Positions 46,151-56,563 of a stretch of DNA of 64,000 nt are shown in pieces. The notes beneath the pieces were generated by a model. It was not told the DNA's origin. It saw only the letters and a list, made by a program, of their open reading frames with translations, and made no database searches. Origin of the DNA: Oryzias latipes (Eukaryota > Chordata > Actinopteri > Beloniformes > Adrianichthyidae); contig NC_019873.2 of NCBI RefSeq assembly GCF_002234675.1, positions 6,535,158-6,599,157 of the forward strand, read 5' to 3'. Position 1 is the first letter of the stretch, and each line of letters opens with the position of its first letter. Made by a program: the position numbers and the translations under genes.

Positions 46151-47245
46151 TAAATTTACCCTGGCCAAACAGACAAACTGAGCTGTCTGTTTGTGAAAAT
46201 TAAAGTGCATCCACTGCTGCCTGGATTTGTCACGTGACTGACATCCTTCACAAATACTCCTTAACCAGGTTCATGAATTCAGAAATTTGTTTTTTTTCTC
46301 CTTCAAAGCAGCAAAGTGGACACTCTTATGAATATCTTGAGTAAATGTGGAGATAGCCAACCCTGCTGCTTACTGTGCCGCCGCCTTGTGGCCTACTTAG
46401 CATTTTCACATGAGGTTCCGCATCTAAACTGAAACGAAGCCATTTCTAGAGGGTCACTGTAAACGGGACATTTGGCTCTAAGTGTTCATAGTGAGGCAGT
46501 TGTAAAGACACTCACTCTTTATTGTTGCATTTTTTACTTTGTTTTGATTCAAAAACATATCAGTGTTAAAATGATAAGCCAGCTGCTGATATGTAAAGGT
46601 TGTGTTTCATCATGTCCAAATGTAAAATGTGTCTGTTTTTTCTTTAGAGTTTCACTGACGGTCAGAAAAGCATTGGTTGTAGTTTTCAGTGGGTCGAACA
46701 TCTCCTTGATGATCCGCTTTGGCTTCTGCGAAAAAGGGACAAGTTTGAAAGTGCTTCTGTGGGGGTCAGACACCAGCCATGAAACAACCAACACAAACCA
46801 TTTTCCTCTTGGACGAAAGCTGAGGAATGAGTTTCATGCTACCACCTCATCGTACCTCTCTGTCCTCGCACAACTGGGCCAGCGTGCAGCTGGATGGATG
46901 GATGGGGTTTGGGCTGTGGGGGACTGAGGGTCAGAGGAGGGGAGTAGAGTTACATTCCTTCCATTGGGGCTGTGTGTCTGCCAACAAGGTCACTCCCAGT
47001 TCAGTCCCAAGAAAACGGGGAGGGAAGAATTTCTTCTATGTGCCCCATGCTGGATGGAGCTGCAGCCACATGGAGGCCTGTGTGTTGTGGGCACGTGTGT
47101 GTGTGTGTATGCACAGCGCTTCAAACCGAGCACCCAGTTTCATGCACGATGCACACACTTCATTTTCCTTCATTCCAACAAGCTGTATCTTCAATTGAAA
47201 AATGTTGAGACGTCTTTACTTCTCTGTAGTGGTTGTTACATTTAA

Positions 47246-47450
47246 CCCTTGTGCTATCCTAGGCACTGTAGCATTGAGAGTTGGGTCATCTAGACCCACT
47301 AGACAGTGCTCTGAACCTTTTTTCTTCAATGATTTGTGATCTTCACTGTTGTCCATGGATTACATGAAATCTTTCCACCTTTATCCACCTTTGTCATGGT
47401 AGGGAGAACACGTCAAAGTAAGGGTGGGGTCATCTAAGATAGCACAAGGG
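47246..47450 (+). mobile_element. piggyBac-type short element, copy 8 (complete)
   Basis: The best-preserved copy: 205 bp, start CCCTTGTGCTATCCTAGGCA, end AAGATAGCACAAGGG, with exact TTAA on both sides (47242-47245, 47451-47454). The terminal 13 bp (CCCTTGTGCTATC) are a perfect inverted repeat. Internal GGGTCATCTAGACCC is the motif used by hAT insertions in other copies. Confidence 0.9.
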
Positions 47451-47649
47451 TTAAGGTGCAACCTCCAAGATAACTCCCTGACCAGTCACGTTCTAATCCC
47501 TGTAACTTCAGTGCTCACTCTCGCTCTTGATAAATAACTCCATGGTGGACTGAAGGTCTGCTTGCTGCTTAATATCCAAAGATCGATGGACAAGATAAAC
47601 ACATTTTAAACACTCAGCGGTTCATTCTTTTTGTTTGTAGACTCAAGAA

Positions 47650-47965
47650 TCAAATCCTGCAGGATGCCTCAGTTGGCTGTGGCACATGGGAAACCAGGGT
47701 TCTATTCCCAGGTTGAGATGGGAAACCAGGGTTCTATTCCCAGGTTGCGATGAGCCTCATCCAGTGTGGGTCCTTGGGCAAGACCCATCACGCTACTTTG
47801 TAGCCACCAGTCTGGAACAAGTCTGGGTCACCCTGTGCCGGTCAGCAGCCCGGATAAAATACATGGTTGTGTCAGGAAGGGTATCCGGTGTAAAAATCTC
47901 TGCCACACCACCTGTGTGAATTAGTGATAGCTGATTCGCTGCCCCCCCCCCCCCCCCCCCCCCGA
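47650..47965 (+). repeat. tRNA-derived SINE, copy 3, with duplicated B-box segment and poly-C tail
   Basis: Head CCTCAGTTGGCTGTGGCAC (A-box-like). The B-box-containing segment ATGGGAAACCAGGGTTCTAT is present twice with a 32-bp period (47686 and 47718). The body has TCCAGTGTGGGTCCTTGGGC and TGTGTCAGGAAGGGTATCCG. A poly-C run follows at 47941-47963. Confidence 0.7.
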
Positions 47966-47969
47966 CCAA

Positions 47970-49150
47970 ATATGCCAAAAAGGTGAACAACAACAACACA
48001 GACCTGAATGTCTGAAAAAGAAATGCTGCCATTCCTGTTTGATCTTAAAAGGCCTATTCCATGCTATTCTTAGGTCTTGTATAGTAGACAATATCCACGC
48101 ATGTGATACTATATTACCTTTAGTGCACAAAAGAATGTTTTTTTTTTAATTAAATATCACGGTAGCCATTTTCCTGAGTTCTTTTCCAACCCTGACGTAA
48201 GATGACTCGATCTCTGAGGCTCCACCTTTCACTCCTTGTGGGGGCCACCCATTTCATGACATCAACCTAGAGCCCGCCTCGGCAGCGTGTTTGCGTCTCG
48301 CCCACCAAAACACGCTGGGGGCGGTGCTGGCAGTTTAAGAAACAAACAAAGTTATAGAGAAAACCATATGATGACCTGTAAAAACGAAACAAAAACCGAC
48401 TGAAGACAGAAATTTAAAAATTTCCAAGTACAACAGAGTACGACACACACAAATGTGAAACCCTGGAGAACTTTATTCTAGACTTTAGAAAGACTCTATT
48501 TGACAACTCACGGGGAAGGCTCCACCAAAATATGGGCATTGTGGCTTCAGGGGTTTGAGTTTCCTGTCAGAGAGCCTCCAAAGTGTCTGGAATTTACTTG
48601 ACAAACCCTGACAGCCTTTTTGAGTTTCTTGAACTGAGTCAGAGGGGGCTGACGTAAGACAGAAACGAGACTAAATTGTGACTAAACATAAACAGAGATG
48701 AGAGTCTGAAACTCTGAGGTCAAATGTTGCATGAGTGTTTCTCAACCATCAACAACATTGTTTGGCAATCACATGAAGATGTTGGTGTACACTTCTGCAC
48801 AAGACGGACGGACAGATAGACGGATAGATAGAAATGCAAAGATATTGACATGAGTGTTCAGGAAAAAGCACCTTATTTTCCCACCAACAAAAGCTTTTGA
48901 GACTTCATGGAAGCAGCCATTTTGAAATGAGCAGAGAAGCCCTTCTACTGCCTCCAGTGGAATGATGATGCACTACAGGGCAAAAAAAAACTGGACCAAG
49001 TGACATACAATGGAGTTTCAAATAAAGTTTGGATGGTGCTAATGAGAAATGTGTGAATCAAATAGGATTTTACAGATTTTTTTTGAGCATCAGGTTTTCT
49101 CTGGAGCACAAAAACGGAGGCACGGAAAGTTCTGGTAAACCTGAGGTTCT
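47970..49150. other. Intergenic stretch, nothing recognised
   Basis: Includes a short GACGGACAGATAGACGGATA run near 48804. No gene or delimited element. Confidence 0.3.
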
Positions 49151-49648
49151 TGTCACCTATGGGTGCTTAAACCTTGGTCATATACATCTGAGCGGGTCAA
49201 CCCCCCTACGGGTGCTGCAGGTATTTGGATTGTCGGGGCCTTATAGGAGGAGTGCAGGGGTGATGTCATTGTGCCTCTGCCAGTTACTCTCCCCCTCCCC
49301 CACCTGCTCTGCCTTGGACGCGACCAGCTGCCTTCACTTACCTCGTCATCACCGCCGCCTTCTTAAAATGCTCCTTGATCATCATTCGACGCCAGTTCGT
49401 TGTTCCTCCCACGAAAGAATCTCCTCTGGTACTCACCTGGTTGCTGTCCTCTGGTGTCTCCGTGTCTCGCTCCTGGATTTCCTCTGCCGTACTCCTCCAG
49501 CCAGCCGCTGCGCCTCCTCCTGGAAAAAGCCATTACTCACCTTCTACAATATTAAATCATCTAAACTTACCTCTTTGTCCGAGTCTCCTTCCGGGTTCCA
49601 GCATTTGGGTCACTCTGAACTCTCGTCATATCATGAAAGGTGACTCGT
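49151..49648 (+). mobile_element. Candidate solo LTR (Gypsy-like)
   Basis: C/T-rich block unlike its flanks, beginning TGTCACCTATGGG and closing near GAAAGGTGACT, an almost inverted terminus. Inside are a TATA-like CCTTATAGGAGG (near 49220) and, near the end, CAATATTAAATC followed by TTCCGGGTTCCAGCATTTGG, an arrangement seen at the 3' side of fish Gypsy LTRs. No 5-bp target duplication was found, so both ends are tentative. Confidence 0.4.
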
Positions 49649-49783
49649 TGTTGCCGTGTGTCCACGGCATGAAAATGGAACGTAGGATTGTTGTCCGTGC
49701 GGTAAGTGTACCGTGAAGTATTTGTCAGGATAATGTACATTTCACGCACGCATCACGTCCTTTATGCAGCTCTTTAGTTATTA

Positions 49784-50548
49784 GTGAGGAGCATTTACGG
49801 GCTCCTTATTGAGATCCGTATGACATGCCTGCGTCTCACCTACTTCCCCCTTCCACACGTGTCTTCATGTTCACTGCAACCTGACACCCATAGCATACCT
49901 GAAGATAAACATGAGCACCAACATTTTTACCTTATGGGTTCACAGCAGGCTATCTGCATGCGCCGTAAAGATTTGGCCATTTTTTCACCCGCAGACAGCC
50001 CACATCCACCCGTAAGGCCAGTCGTTGCTAAGGCTTTAGCCACATATACAGCTCACAAACCAAAATGTGACACCGAGACAAGCAGAACCCAGAGATGGGC
50101 TGGGTTCCTCGTGGAGGGCGGGGGGCGACTGCGGCTGGGCCCGTTTGTTGTCTGGGACAGGAAACATGTGAGCAGAATGTGGGAGGTGAGGAGAATTTGG
50201 CAACACGCAAATACACACAACACAGGCGGAACGGAGGCTCTTTCAGGACATTTGGCCGTCACAGACTGCATGTCACAAGGAATCAAATTAGAAGCCAAAA
50301 CAAAGCAAGGGACTTTCTGCACAGACCTGCAGGAGAGTCTGCTTTGGTCTGCAGGGTTGTTTGTCGAGTCAACCCGAAAGCCGATACGTCAGACAGAGCC
50401 TCACTGCCTCAGTGGGTCACTGAATCACTGCATTTTGTCTGCCGCTCTTTCCTGGAAACTCTCCAGCTGCACGGCGGAGCTTCCACCACTGCTTCCGGGT
50501 CAAATGGTTTTTAACGTTACGCAAAAAAAGAGACGTTCCCTAGAATGA
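49784..50548 (+). other. Unexplained 254-codon open frame upstream of prop1
   Basis: An uninterrupted ATG-to-stop frame of 254 codons, the second longest in the window after socs5, ending about 660 bp before the prop1 start. The translation is rich in His, Ser, Thr and Trp, has no signal peptide or membrane segment, and matches no family I know. Overlapping frames are also open (139 codons on +), which points to local base composition rather than coding. It may be a chance frame in the prop1 upstream region. Confidence 0.25.
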
Positions 50549-51206
50549 TGCATTAAATGAGTGCAACCCCCCTCCTGCAGTTGTGAGGCGCGCACACATT
50601 ACTCCCACTACATAGGAGCTGACACCAGCAATTAGCATTGTTCAGCAAACATAGTGCATGGTAAGTCGCTGTCCCGTGGCTCTGCCCGGCCCGCTCTGAT
50701 TTTAGCATCATGGGAACTGCAGGTAGAAGGTCCTGGAAGGTCACAGCAGAGTTAAGCCATCTGACACAACCACGGTTTGTGGAAAACTGTGGGCCTTCTT
50801 CAAACTGAAGCCCTCTGCTTCTCTCAAAAGACTTTTCACAGACCCTGGATGGTTTGGAGCGCCACCTGGTGGACAGAAGCAGCACCACACTTTCTGAAAG
50901 GGACAAAAAACACTAAAACTCCCAAACTTGATGCTACAGTTTTGCTTGTTTTTTATTTCTCAACATACTTGGAAACTCAAACTAAACTGCATATGTTTTG
51001 CAAATCCCGCAAACTGTGAGCGAAAAAAGTCTTCCACCTTTGATTCAAAATGAACCAACGTCCTACCAGACGAATCCAAGGGAATTGAACCACCAAGAGT
51101 GTTAGGGGTCATTGTGCAGCAAGTTTACCGTCCACCCCCACTGAGATGGGTGGGACATGCAGCCCAGCATTTAGCTGCGTACCTGAGCGGCCACACACCT
51201 GCGGAG

Positions 51207-54200
51207 ATGGCACAGGTGAAGGCGGCGGGGGATGCTGCGACAAATCTGCAGGACTACACAGAAGTTTACGCAGACATGGCAACCGTCAGCTCCAGTGCAG
51301 GTGAGTCCACAAACACCACAACCATGACAAAAATTTGATTTAGTCTTTAACTTACTGTTTCAGTGACCTTTTAAACTCTGGAGTGTCTTCTAGAGATTCT
51401 GGTGTTCACACCCCATTTTTAAAGAGCATACAAAGACTGTAGGTTAATATATTTGCTGATAAAACACAAATAAAATCATTATATATATTTTTCTAACACT
51501 GGGCCCAGGGTCAGAGCAGCCAGGCTGGACGAATTGGTCACTTTGTTAGAGTGTGCAGGTAATCTCGGTCAAATCCCTCCAGTTTCTGGTATCTTTTTCT
51601 CACGAGCTTGAGTTCAGCAACTAAAGCTCTGTGGCTCTCAGGTTGCTTATGACAGTGGGAACCAGAAAGTCGGTGTAATCCCTCTTTTTTTTATTTTGGA
51701 CGGTCATTGGTAATTTGCATTCTTCCAAGTTCAAGAAGAAGAGAGGAAACAGGAGAATGAGTATTGTCTGCTTAGGCCTTTTCCACACAAAGGCTCTTTT
51801 TTTAGGTCTTTTTCTCCTGAAAGCAGATGTTAGAGAGTCGGCACGGAAAGGGGCTATGGGAGAGACCTCCATGGCGGCGGGAATGACCAGGCGACAGAGG
51901 ACCTACCCCTCCCCGGCCAGACGGCGCCACCGCACCACCTTCAGCCACAAGCAGCTGGAGCAGCTGGAACGGGCCTTCGGGCAGAACCAGTACCCTGACA
52001 TCTACTGCAGAGAGGAGCTGGCTCGCATCACCAAACTCAACGAGGCACGCATACAGGTGGGGGCCTTCAGCACATTATGCTTTAACCCTTGTGCTATCTT
52101 AGATGACCCCACCCTTACATTGACGTGTACTCCCTACCATGACAAAGGTGGATAAAGGTGGAAAGATTTCATGTAATCCATGGACACCAGTGAAGATCAC
52201 AAATCATTGAAGAAAAAAGGTTCAGAGCTCTGTCTAGTGGGTCTAGATGACCCAACTCCCAATGTTAAAGTGCCTAGGATAGCACAAGGGTTAATTCAAC
52301 TCAATTCGTGTATAAAGGGCCAAGTCAGAACAGAGGGGTTCCACAAAGAGGTCAAAATTCAATATTTGACACAGCTGTGATCCACTTTTCAGGCCAGATC
52401 ATTCTAATAAGTCAATATTTTCCGAGTGTTTCAAAAACTGCCAATTAAGTAGCCAAAAGGTAAGGTCAAATGGTTCTGGTTCCGCTGGAGTTTGGTCCAG
52501 AAGTGATCATCAGGTGATACACTATGAATATTCATTTACTGATCACTTCTGGACCAAAATGAAATTAAAAAATGATGTAAAATGTCACTTTCTTTAACAC
52601 TTTTCTTGAAGTAGTCAGTTGGACACCAATGAACAAACGTGCAACATGCATCCAAGCATTTTTGGAGCTCCGTAACAGCAGACCTCAGCTTCTCTTTTTT
52701 GGAATTCCAAGAGCTTTGTATACCCATGTAATTCTCTGAATATTTACAGACCCACTCTGATGGTAAAATGGTAAATGACGTATACTTATATAGCGCTTTT
52801 CTACCTTCTTTTGAGGGCCCACAGCGCTTTATAGTCACAGTCACATTCACACACTGGTTGCGGCTCACCTGCCAAACACTGGCGCCAACCTTCCACCAGA
52901 AGCAAGGTGGGGTTCAGCGTCTTGCCCAAGGACACTTCGACATATGGGCGTGCAAGGCGGGAATCAAACCTGCAATCTTACGATCATGGGTCGACCGCTC
53001 TACAGCTGCACCACAGCTGCCCCGGCTCATGATGAAATGGGTGTTTTTAACATGTTCTTGTGGCCTTTTTCTAATGATGGAGGACATAGATACATCAAAC
53101 TTGCTTTTCTGAATATTTCTTTATTCAAATCAGTGTGAATCAGGAGCAGATGAAAAAATATAGTTTGAAAAAGATTGTAGAAAATACACTGGGCGGCCCA
53201 CAAGCTTCCTGCTCCGTCCATTCTGAAGCATCCACTGTCAGACATATAGATCCACGTACGTCTTTGTTTTTCCTCGTCTGAGCTGGAATCTGGATCTAAA
53301 CTGGACGGCTGGATAGCTCCAATACCGCTTGTCATTTTTGTTTCATCTGTAATGTTCGGTTAGGGGTCTGAGGGGCTGTAAGTTAGCAGGAGGGAGTGTA
53401 AATAGATGGGGGGGGGGGGGGTCATCTTACTCCGTGCCAACAGACAAACTTTGTCCCAGAAAACAACATGTTTTTTATTTAATTTTCTTAGAAACAACAT
53501 AGTCCTCTTTAAATGACCACTGGGAACGCTGTTGCATTAGATCAAAAAGAAGATCGGAATGGGACTTTAGGACGGATACATCTACATGTGTGCAAAAACG
53601 TTACAAGTCTTGAAATATCAATGAGAACATTCTATAAAAATGTGCATGCGGAAGACAGAAACGGTGCCAAATCAGGGGTCCTTCTCTGTGTCCTGTCCCT
53701 CTAATTGGTACTTTCTTCATCTTCACTGTGAAGTTGATTGTTTTGTTGTGTTTTCTGCTTTGAATTTGTTTTTATCCATTTTTTGTTTTTGGTTTGCAAC
53801 ACTGTATACCACCATCTCCAGTCAGATGGTATAATAGTTAAATCATTTCAGGATGACAGGAATGATTGAAATCAAAGTCTCTGTCTCTATTCAGGTCTCA
53901 TTCCTGGTCACAATGTTCCATTTTTGCTGCAATAACAAGCATGCTTGTCTCAGCAGGTTTGGTTTCAGAACAGAAGAGCCAAACAGCGCAAGCAGGAACG
54001 GGCTTCCAGAAAGGTGCTTCGCGGGGGGGTCGTGTCGGGCCCCAGGGGCCTGCTGGGCGGCATGCACATCCAGCCGTCCGGCATGTCTCGACAGTACTAC
54101 TCACAGCCACTTCCTCACATTCCCCATCTGTCCCCGATGCTACCCACTGGGGCTTACTCTCGCCACCCGGGCCCGGTCAGCCGGTGCCCATGCCCCAGTG

Positions 54201-54322
54201 TCCCCCCACCGGCGGCGGCCCAGCATGATGACTGGTACGGTCCGCTGAGGGGCAACCTCCCTTCACCCATGTTCTCACTGGCCCCCATGCAGCCGCTGGA
54301 GCCGGCCTCCCACTGGAACTGA
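51207..54322 (+). CDS. prop1: PROP1 paired-like homeobox transcription factor (3 exons)
   Basis: Exons 51207-51300, 51827-52056 and 53957-54322 give 229 residues (human PROP1 has 226). PROP1 is a nuclear DNA-binding factor needed for the Pit1 lineage of the anterior pituitary. The homeodomain spans about residues 63-122 (starts [20 protein letters not shown], ends [13 protein letters not shown]) with Gln at position 50 and RNQYPDI-like QNQYPDI, as in PROP1. The C-terminus (DDWYGPL, then LEPASHWN) matches the PROP1 tail EDWY...LEPSKSWN. Donors GCAG/GTGAGT and ACAG/GTGGGG and acceptors AAAGCAG and CTCAGCAG fit. The intron after Ile-Gln of helix 3 and the phase-1 first intron match the mammalian gene. 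Exon 1 rests on phase, donor and total length, not on sequence match. In-frame ATGs at 51099 and 51276 are alternatives, as are ATGs in exon 2 (51856, 51871, 51883). Intron 2 holds a piggyBac-type element and other repeats. Confidence 0.9.
52086..52290 (-). mobile_element. piggyBac-type short element, copy 9, in prop1 intron 2
   Basis: 205 bp, from CCCTTGTGCTATCTTAGATG to GGATAGCACAAGGG, with TTAA on both sides (52082-52085, 52291-52294). It begins only 29 bases after the exon 2 donor. The right TTAA abuts repeat R4. Confidence 0.9.
52295..52543 (+). repeat. Dispersed repeat R4, copy 2, in prop1 intron 2
   Basis: Starts TTCAACTCAATTCGTGTATA and ends CACTATGAATATTCATTT, closely matching the reverse complement of 40870-41127. 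In both places it sits beside TTAA and piggyBac-type sequence. Confidence 0.7.
52765..53025. repeat. Widespread teleost interspersed repeat
   Basis: Contains ATGGTAAATGACGTATACTT, ATATAGCGCTTTTCTACC, CACATTCACACACTGG, ACACTGGCGCCAACC and GTCTTGCCCAAGGACACTTC, then GGGAATCAAACCTGCAATCT (B-box-like in reverse). This string is very common in fish genomes. It lies in prop1 intron 2. Confidence 0.65.
53160..53420 (-). repeat. Dispersed repeat family R3 copy, ending in poly-G
   Basis: Reverse-orientation match to 26560-26900: TTCTGAAGCATCCACTGTCA, CGTCTGAGCTGGAATCTGG, GGCTGGATAGCTCC and GGGGCTGTAAGTTAGC in mirrored order. A poly-G run follows at about 53408-53421. Confidence 0.55.
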
Positions 54323-54345
54323 GCAGCAACCAAAGAAGGCATTCA

Positions 54346-54351
54346 AATAAA
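54346..54351 (+). terminator. prop1: Poly(A) signal AATAAA for prop1
   Basis: AATAAA lies 24 bases after the prop1 stop codon, followed by T/G-rich TCTGTGTGCTTATTC. This would make a very short 3' UTR. Confidence 0.6.
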
Positions 54352-54574
54352 AAGTGTAAAAAAGAAAATCTGTGTGCTTATTCACAGCATAAAGCCTTTC
54401 TCTGCCATATTACAACTGAGGAATGCAGTGAAAAAAAGTCTAAAAACATCCAGTTCCTGTTGACTTGTCGTCGTCAAATGTTCCAACTTCCTGTGGGGCC
54501 TGAGATACAGACCTTGTTTTATTTCCTACTTAGAGATCCGTCTGTTTGCAGGCCCACATGAAGACACACTTTCA

Positions 54575-54767
54575 CACCTAAGGGACAATTTAGTGTCAAC
54601 AATCAGCCAATGAAGTGTGTTTTTGGACTGTGGGAGGAAACCAGAGTGCTTGGAGAAAACTCACGCATGCGTGAGGAGAACATCCAAACTCCACACAGAA
54701 AGGTCCAAGCTTGGATTCAAAACAATGTGAGGTGAAACCATGAACCACTACACCACCATGCAGCCCT
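54575..54767. repeat. Widespread vertebrate interspersed repeat
   Basis: GTGTTTTTGGACTGTGGGAG, GAAAACTCACGCATGCG, GAGAACATCCAAACTCCACA, CAGAAAGG and ATGAACCACTACACCACCAT form a string repeated many times in fish and other vertebrate genomes. Non-coding. Confidence 0.65.
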
Positions 54768-54825
54768 ACAGTCAGCATGTTTGGTTGTTGTTCTGAAAAA
54801 AAAAATCCTTAAAATATTCCGTGAA

Positions 54826-55825
54826 CTTAAGTTTGTATTCAGACTGGAAACATGTGGTTCGCTGAAAGTGAACCAGAGTCCTTTTCCCCCGATAATCTGG
54901 AACATATTTTCCGGTCTCGGACCAGGGTCCATTCTTGGACCCATCTTTGGAGGTGGTCTCTGTTTGTTTCCTATCAGACTGAGCTTCGTTTTGCTCTGTT
55001 GGTTCCATCCTCGGAGCCAAACAACTGGACCAAAACGGCCACAGTAGCCGACGTAAACACAGTAGGAATGAAGGAACCGATGAGCTGCAGACAAATGTAA
55101 AGCAACGATTTTCGTGTTATCAAACAGAAAAAAGGGTCCAAGTGTTTATTTATTAGAACATTTATTTTAACACAGCTGAAAACGCTTCTTACATGCTTTT
55201 CTGTGTCTCTTTGCACACCCAGCGCTGCAGTGATGTCACCCTAAAAGCTACCTCGTAATTCCTTAACCCTTGTGCTATCTTAGATGACCCCACCCTTACA
55301 TTGACGTGTTCTCCCTACCATGACAAAGGTGGATAAAGGTGAAAAGATTTCATGTAATCCATGGACACCAGTGAAGATCACAAATCATTGAAGAAAAAAG
55401 GTTCAGAGCACTGTCTAGTGGGTCTAGATGACCCAACTCCCAATGTTAAAGTGCCTAGGATAGCACAAGGGTTGAAGCACACACGGCACGTCTCTTTGAC
55501 AGTTACTGCCTTGCAGCAGGCCTCCACCGTACCAAAGTAACAAATAAAATGTGTTGATCCTGATGTTCAAAACTGATAATCGACATATAAAGTTTCAGTA
55601 AGTTAACTGTCCTGATAAGGACAAGAGTCTGTCGTGGTCCTTTTTAGACCTGCGCTCGTGGTTCCTGACCAATGACTGACGAGATCTTTAGTCAGGTGAT
55701 TTTGTTTACAAGCTTTGATCGGTAGCAGAACGCTCCGCTTGATCCCAGCCTGAATACAGACCAAACGCAACAATCGGGACTCGATCTGGAAACAAAGGAT
55801 TTTGCCAGTGTGAATACACCCTAAG
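54826..55825. mobile_element. ~1-kb inverted-terminal element hosting a piggyBac-type insertion
   Basis: The left end CTTAAGTTTGTATTCAGACTGG is the inverse of the right end CCAGTGTGAATACACCCTAAG. Sub-terminal parts (GTGGTTCGCTGAAAGTGAAC; CTCGTGGTTCCTGACCAATG) are typical of a fish DNA element whose interior is otherwise non-coding. The piggyBac-type copy at 55267-55471 lies inside it. The superfamily is not assigned. Confidence 0.5.
55267..55471 (-). mobile_element. piggyBac-type short element, copy 10
   Basis: 205 bp, from CCCTTGTGCTATCTTAGATG to GGATAGCACAAGGG. TTAA is on the left (55263-55266) and TTGA on the right. Almost the same as the copy in prop1 intron 2, so relatively recent. Confidence 0.9.
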
Positions 55826-55849
55826 AGAAAAAAGAGAGACATGGATCCC

Positions 55850-55900
55850 GTTTGACCCTGTGTCAGACTGACACAGGGTCAAACTGACACAGGGTCAAAC
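55850..55900. repeat. Short tandem/inverted repeat of TGACACAGGGTCAAAC
   Basis: GACCCTGTGTCA is followed by GACTGACACAGGGTCAAAC and ACTGACACAGGGTCAAAC: one inverted and two direct copies of the same 16-18 bp unit. It could form a small hairpin. Confidence 0.7.
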
Positions 55901-56049
55901 AACTCTTTTTAGGTGGGGGGGTGTTAATTTAGCAATAAATAATGGAACAAAATTGTGCACAGACTTACTAATAAGCTTCCCAAATGGGTTTATTCTTTTT
56001 ACCTATTGTAAAAGGATCTCCATTGGGTGTTTAATTATGATGCCATTTT

Positions 56050-56340
56050 TAGCCAAAGTAAAAAATCTGTAGTTTTTAATCTAGGACATAGTTTCTGCAG
56101 AGCAGCACTAGTTCATTAGAAATACCCCCTGAGCTGTGTGAAGCACCTCTTTCCCTCCCTGCTGCTGAGAGCTCAGAGCTGGGAGCTTGTGGCCCGCTCA
56201 GCGTGTTTTCTAAATCACAAAAAAAAAAATCACTTAAAATACATTTTAGTTTTCTCCTGAATTATAACTTGAAATACTCAGAAATGCAATTTTGAGCTTA
56301 ATTTTTTCTAAATATGTCCTCCATCACCAGAACGACAGCC
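56050..56340 (+). repeat. Dispersed repeat family R3, further copy
   Basis: Contains GTTTCTGCAGAGCAGCACTA, GTTCATTAGAAATACC, CTGCTGAGAGCTCAGAGCTG and TTGTGGCCCGCTCAG, in the order of 26560-26900. Confidence 0.55.
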
Positions 56341-56563
56341 ATGTAAAAAAACAAAAAAAGTAGGTCTTAAAATTAGTTTATAATTTGGAGAAAAAAAAAA
56401 TCATGTTAAGATTATAGTGAAGATTTGTGCATAATTATAAAATTAAATAACCATTAGGATAGTAGAGTATGCACTTCAACACACAAAAACATCTGTTTTC
56501 TAATTCCCTGCTCAGTTAAATTAAGAAAACATGACAAAACAGCTTGTAAATTAGACTCTTTGA

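Noticed and set aside
46472..46927. 151-codon plus-strand frame
   Set aside because: Composition is unlike a globular protein and the opposite strand is also open. No motif recognised.
47941..47963. Poly-C runs here and near 28389, 60630 and 60830 as structured elements
   Set aside because: Simple homopolymers, possibly of uncertain length in the assembly. No repeated spacer array that would suggest CRISPR or telomeric sequence.
52180..52380. Recurring small protein starting [15 protein letters not shown], also at 63756 and, on the minus strand, at 18866
   Set aside because: It lies wholly inside the piggyBac-type short element. Its recurrence reflects the repeat, and some copies break the frame.
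51827..54322. Another paired-like homeobox (Otx, Goosecoid, Arx, Prrx)
   Set aside because: The QNQYPDI segment, the intron after Ile-Gln in helix 3 and the DDWY...EPASHWN tail are specific to PROP1. There is no OAR domain and position 50 is Gln, not the Lys of Otx/Gsc.
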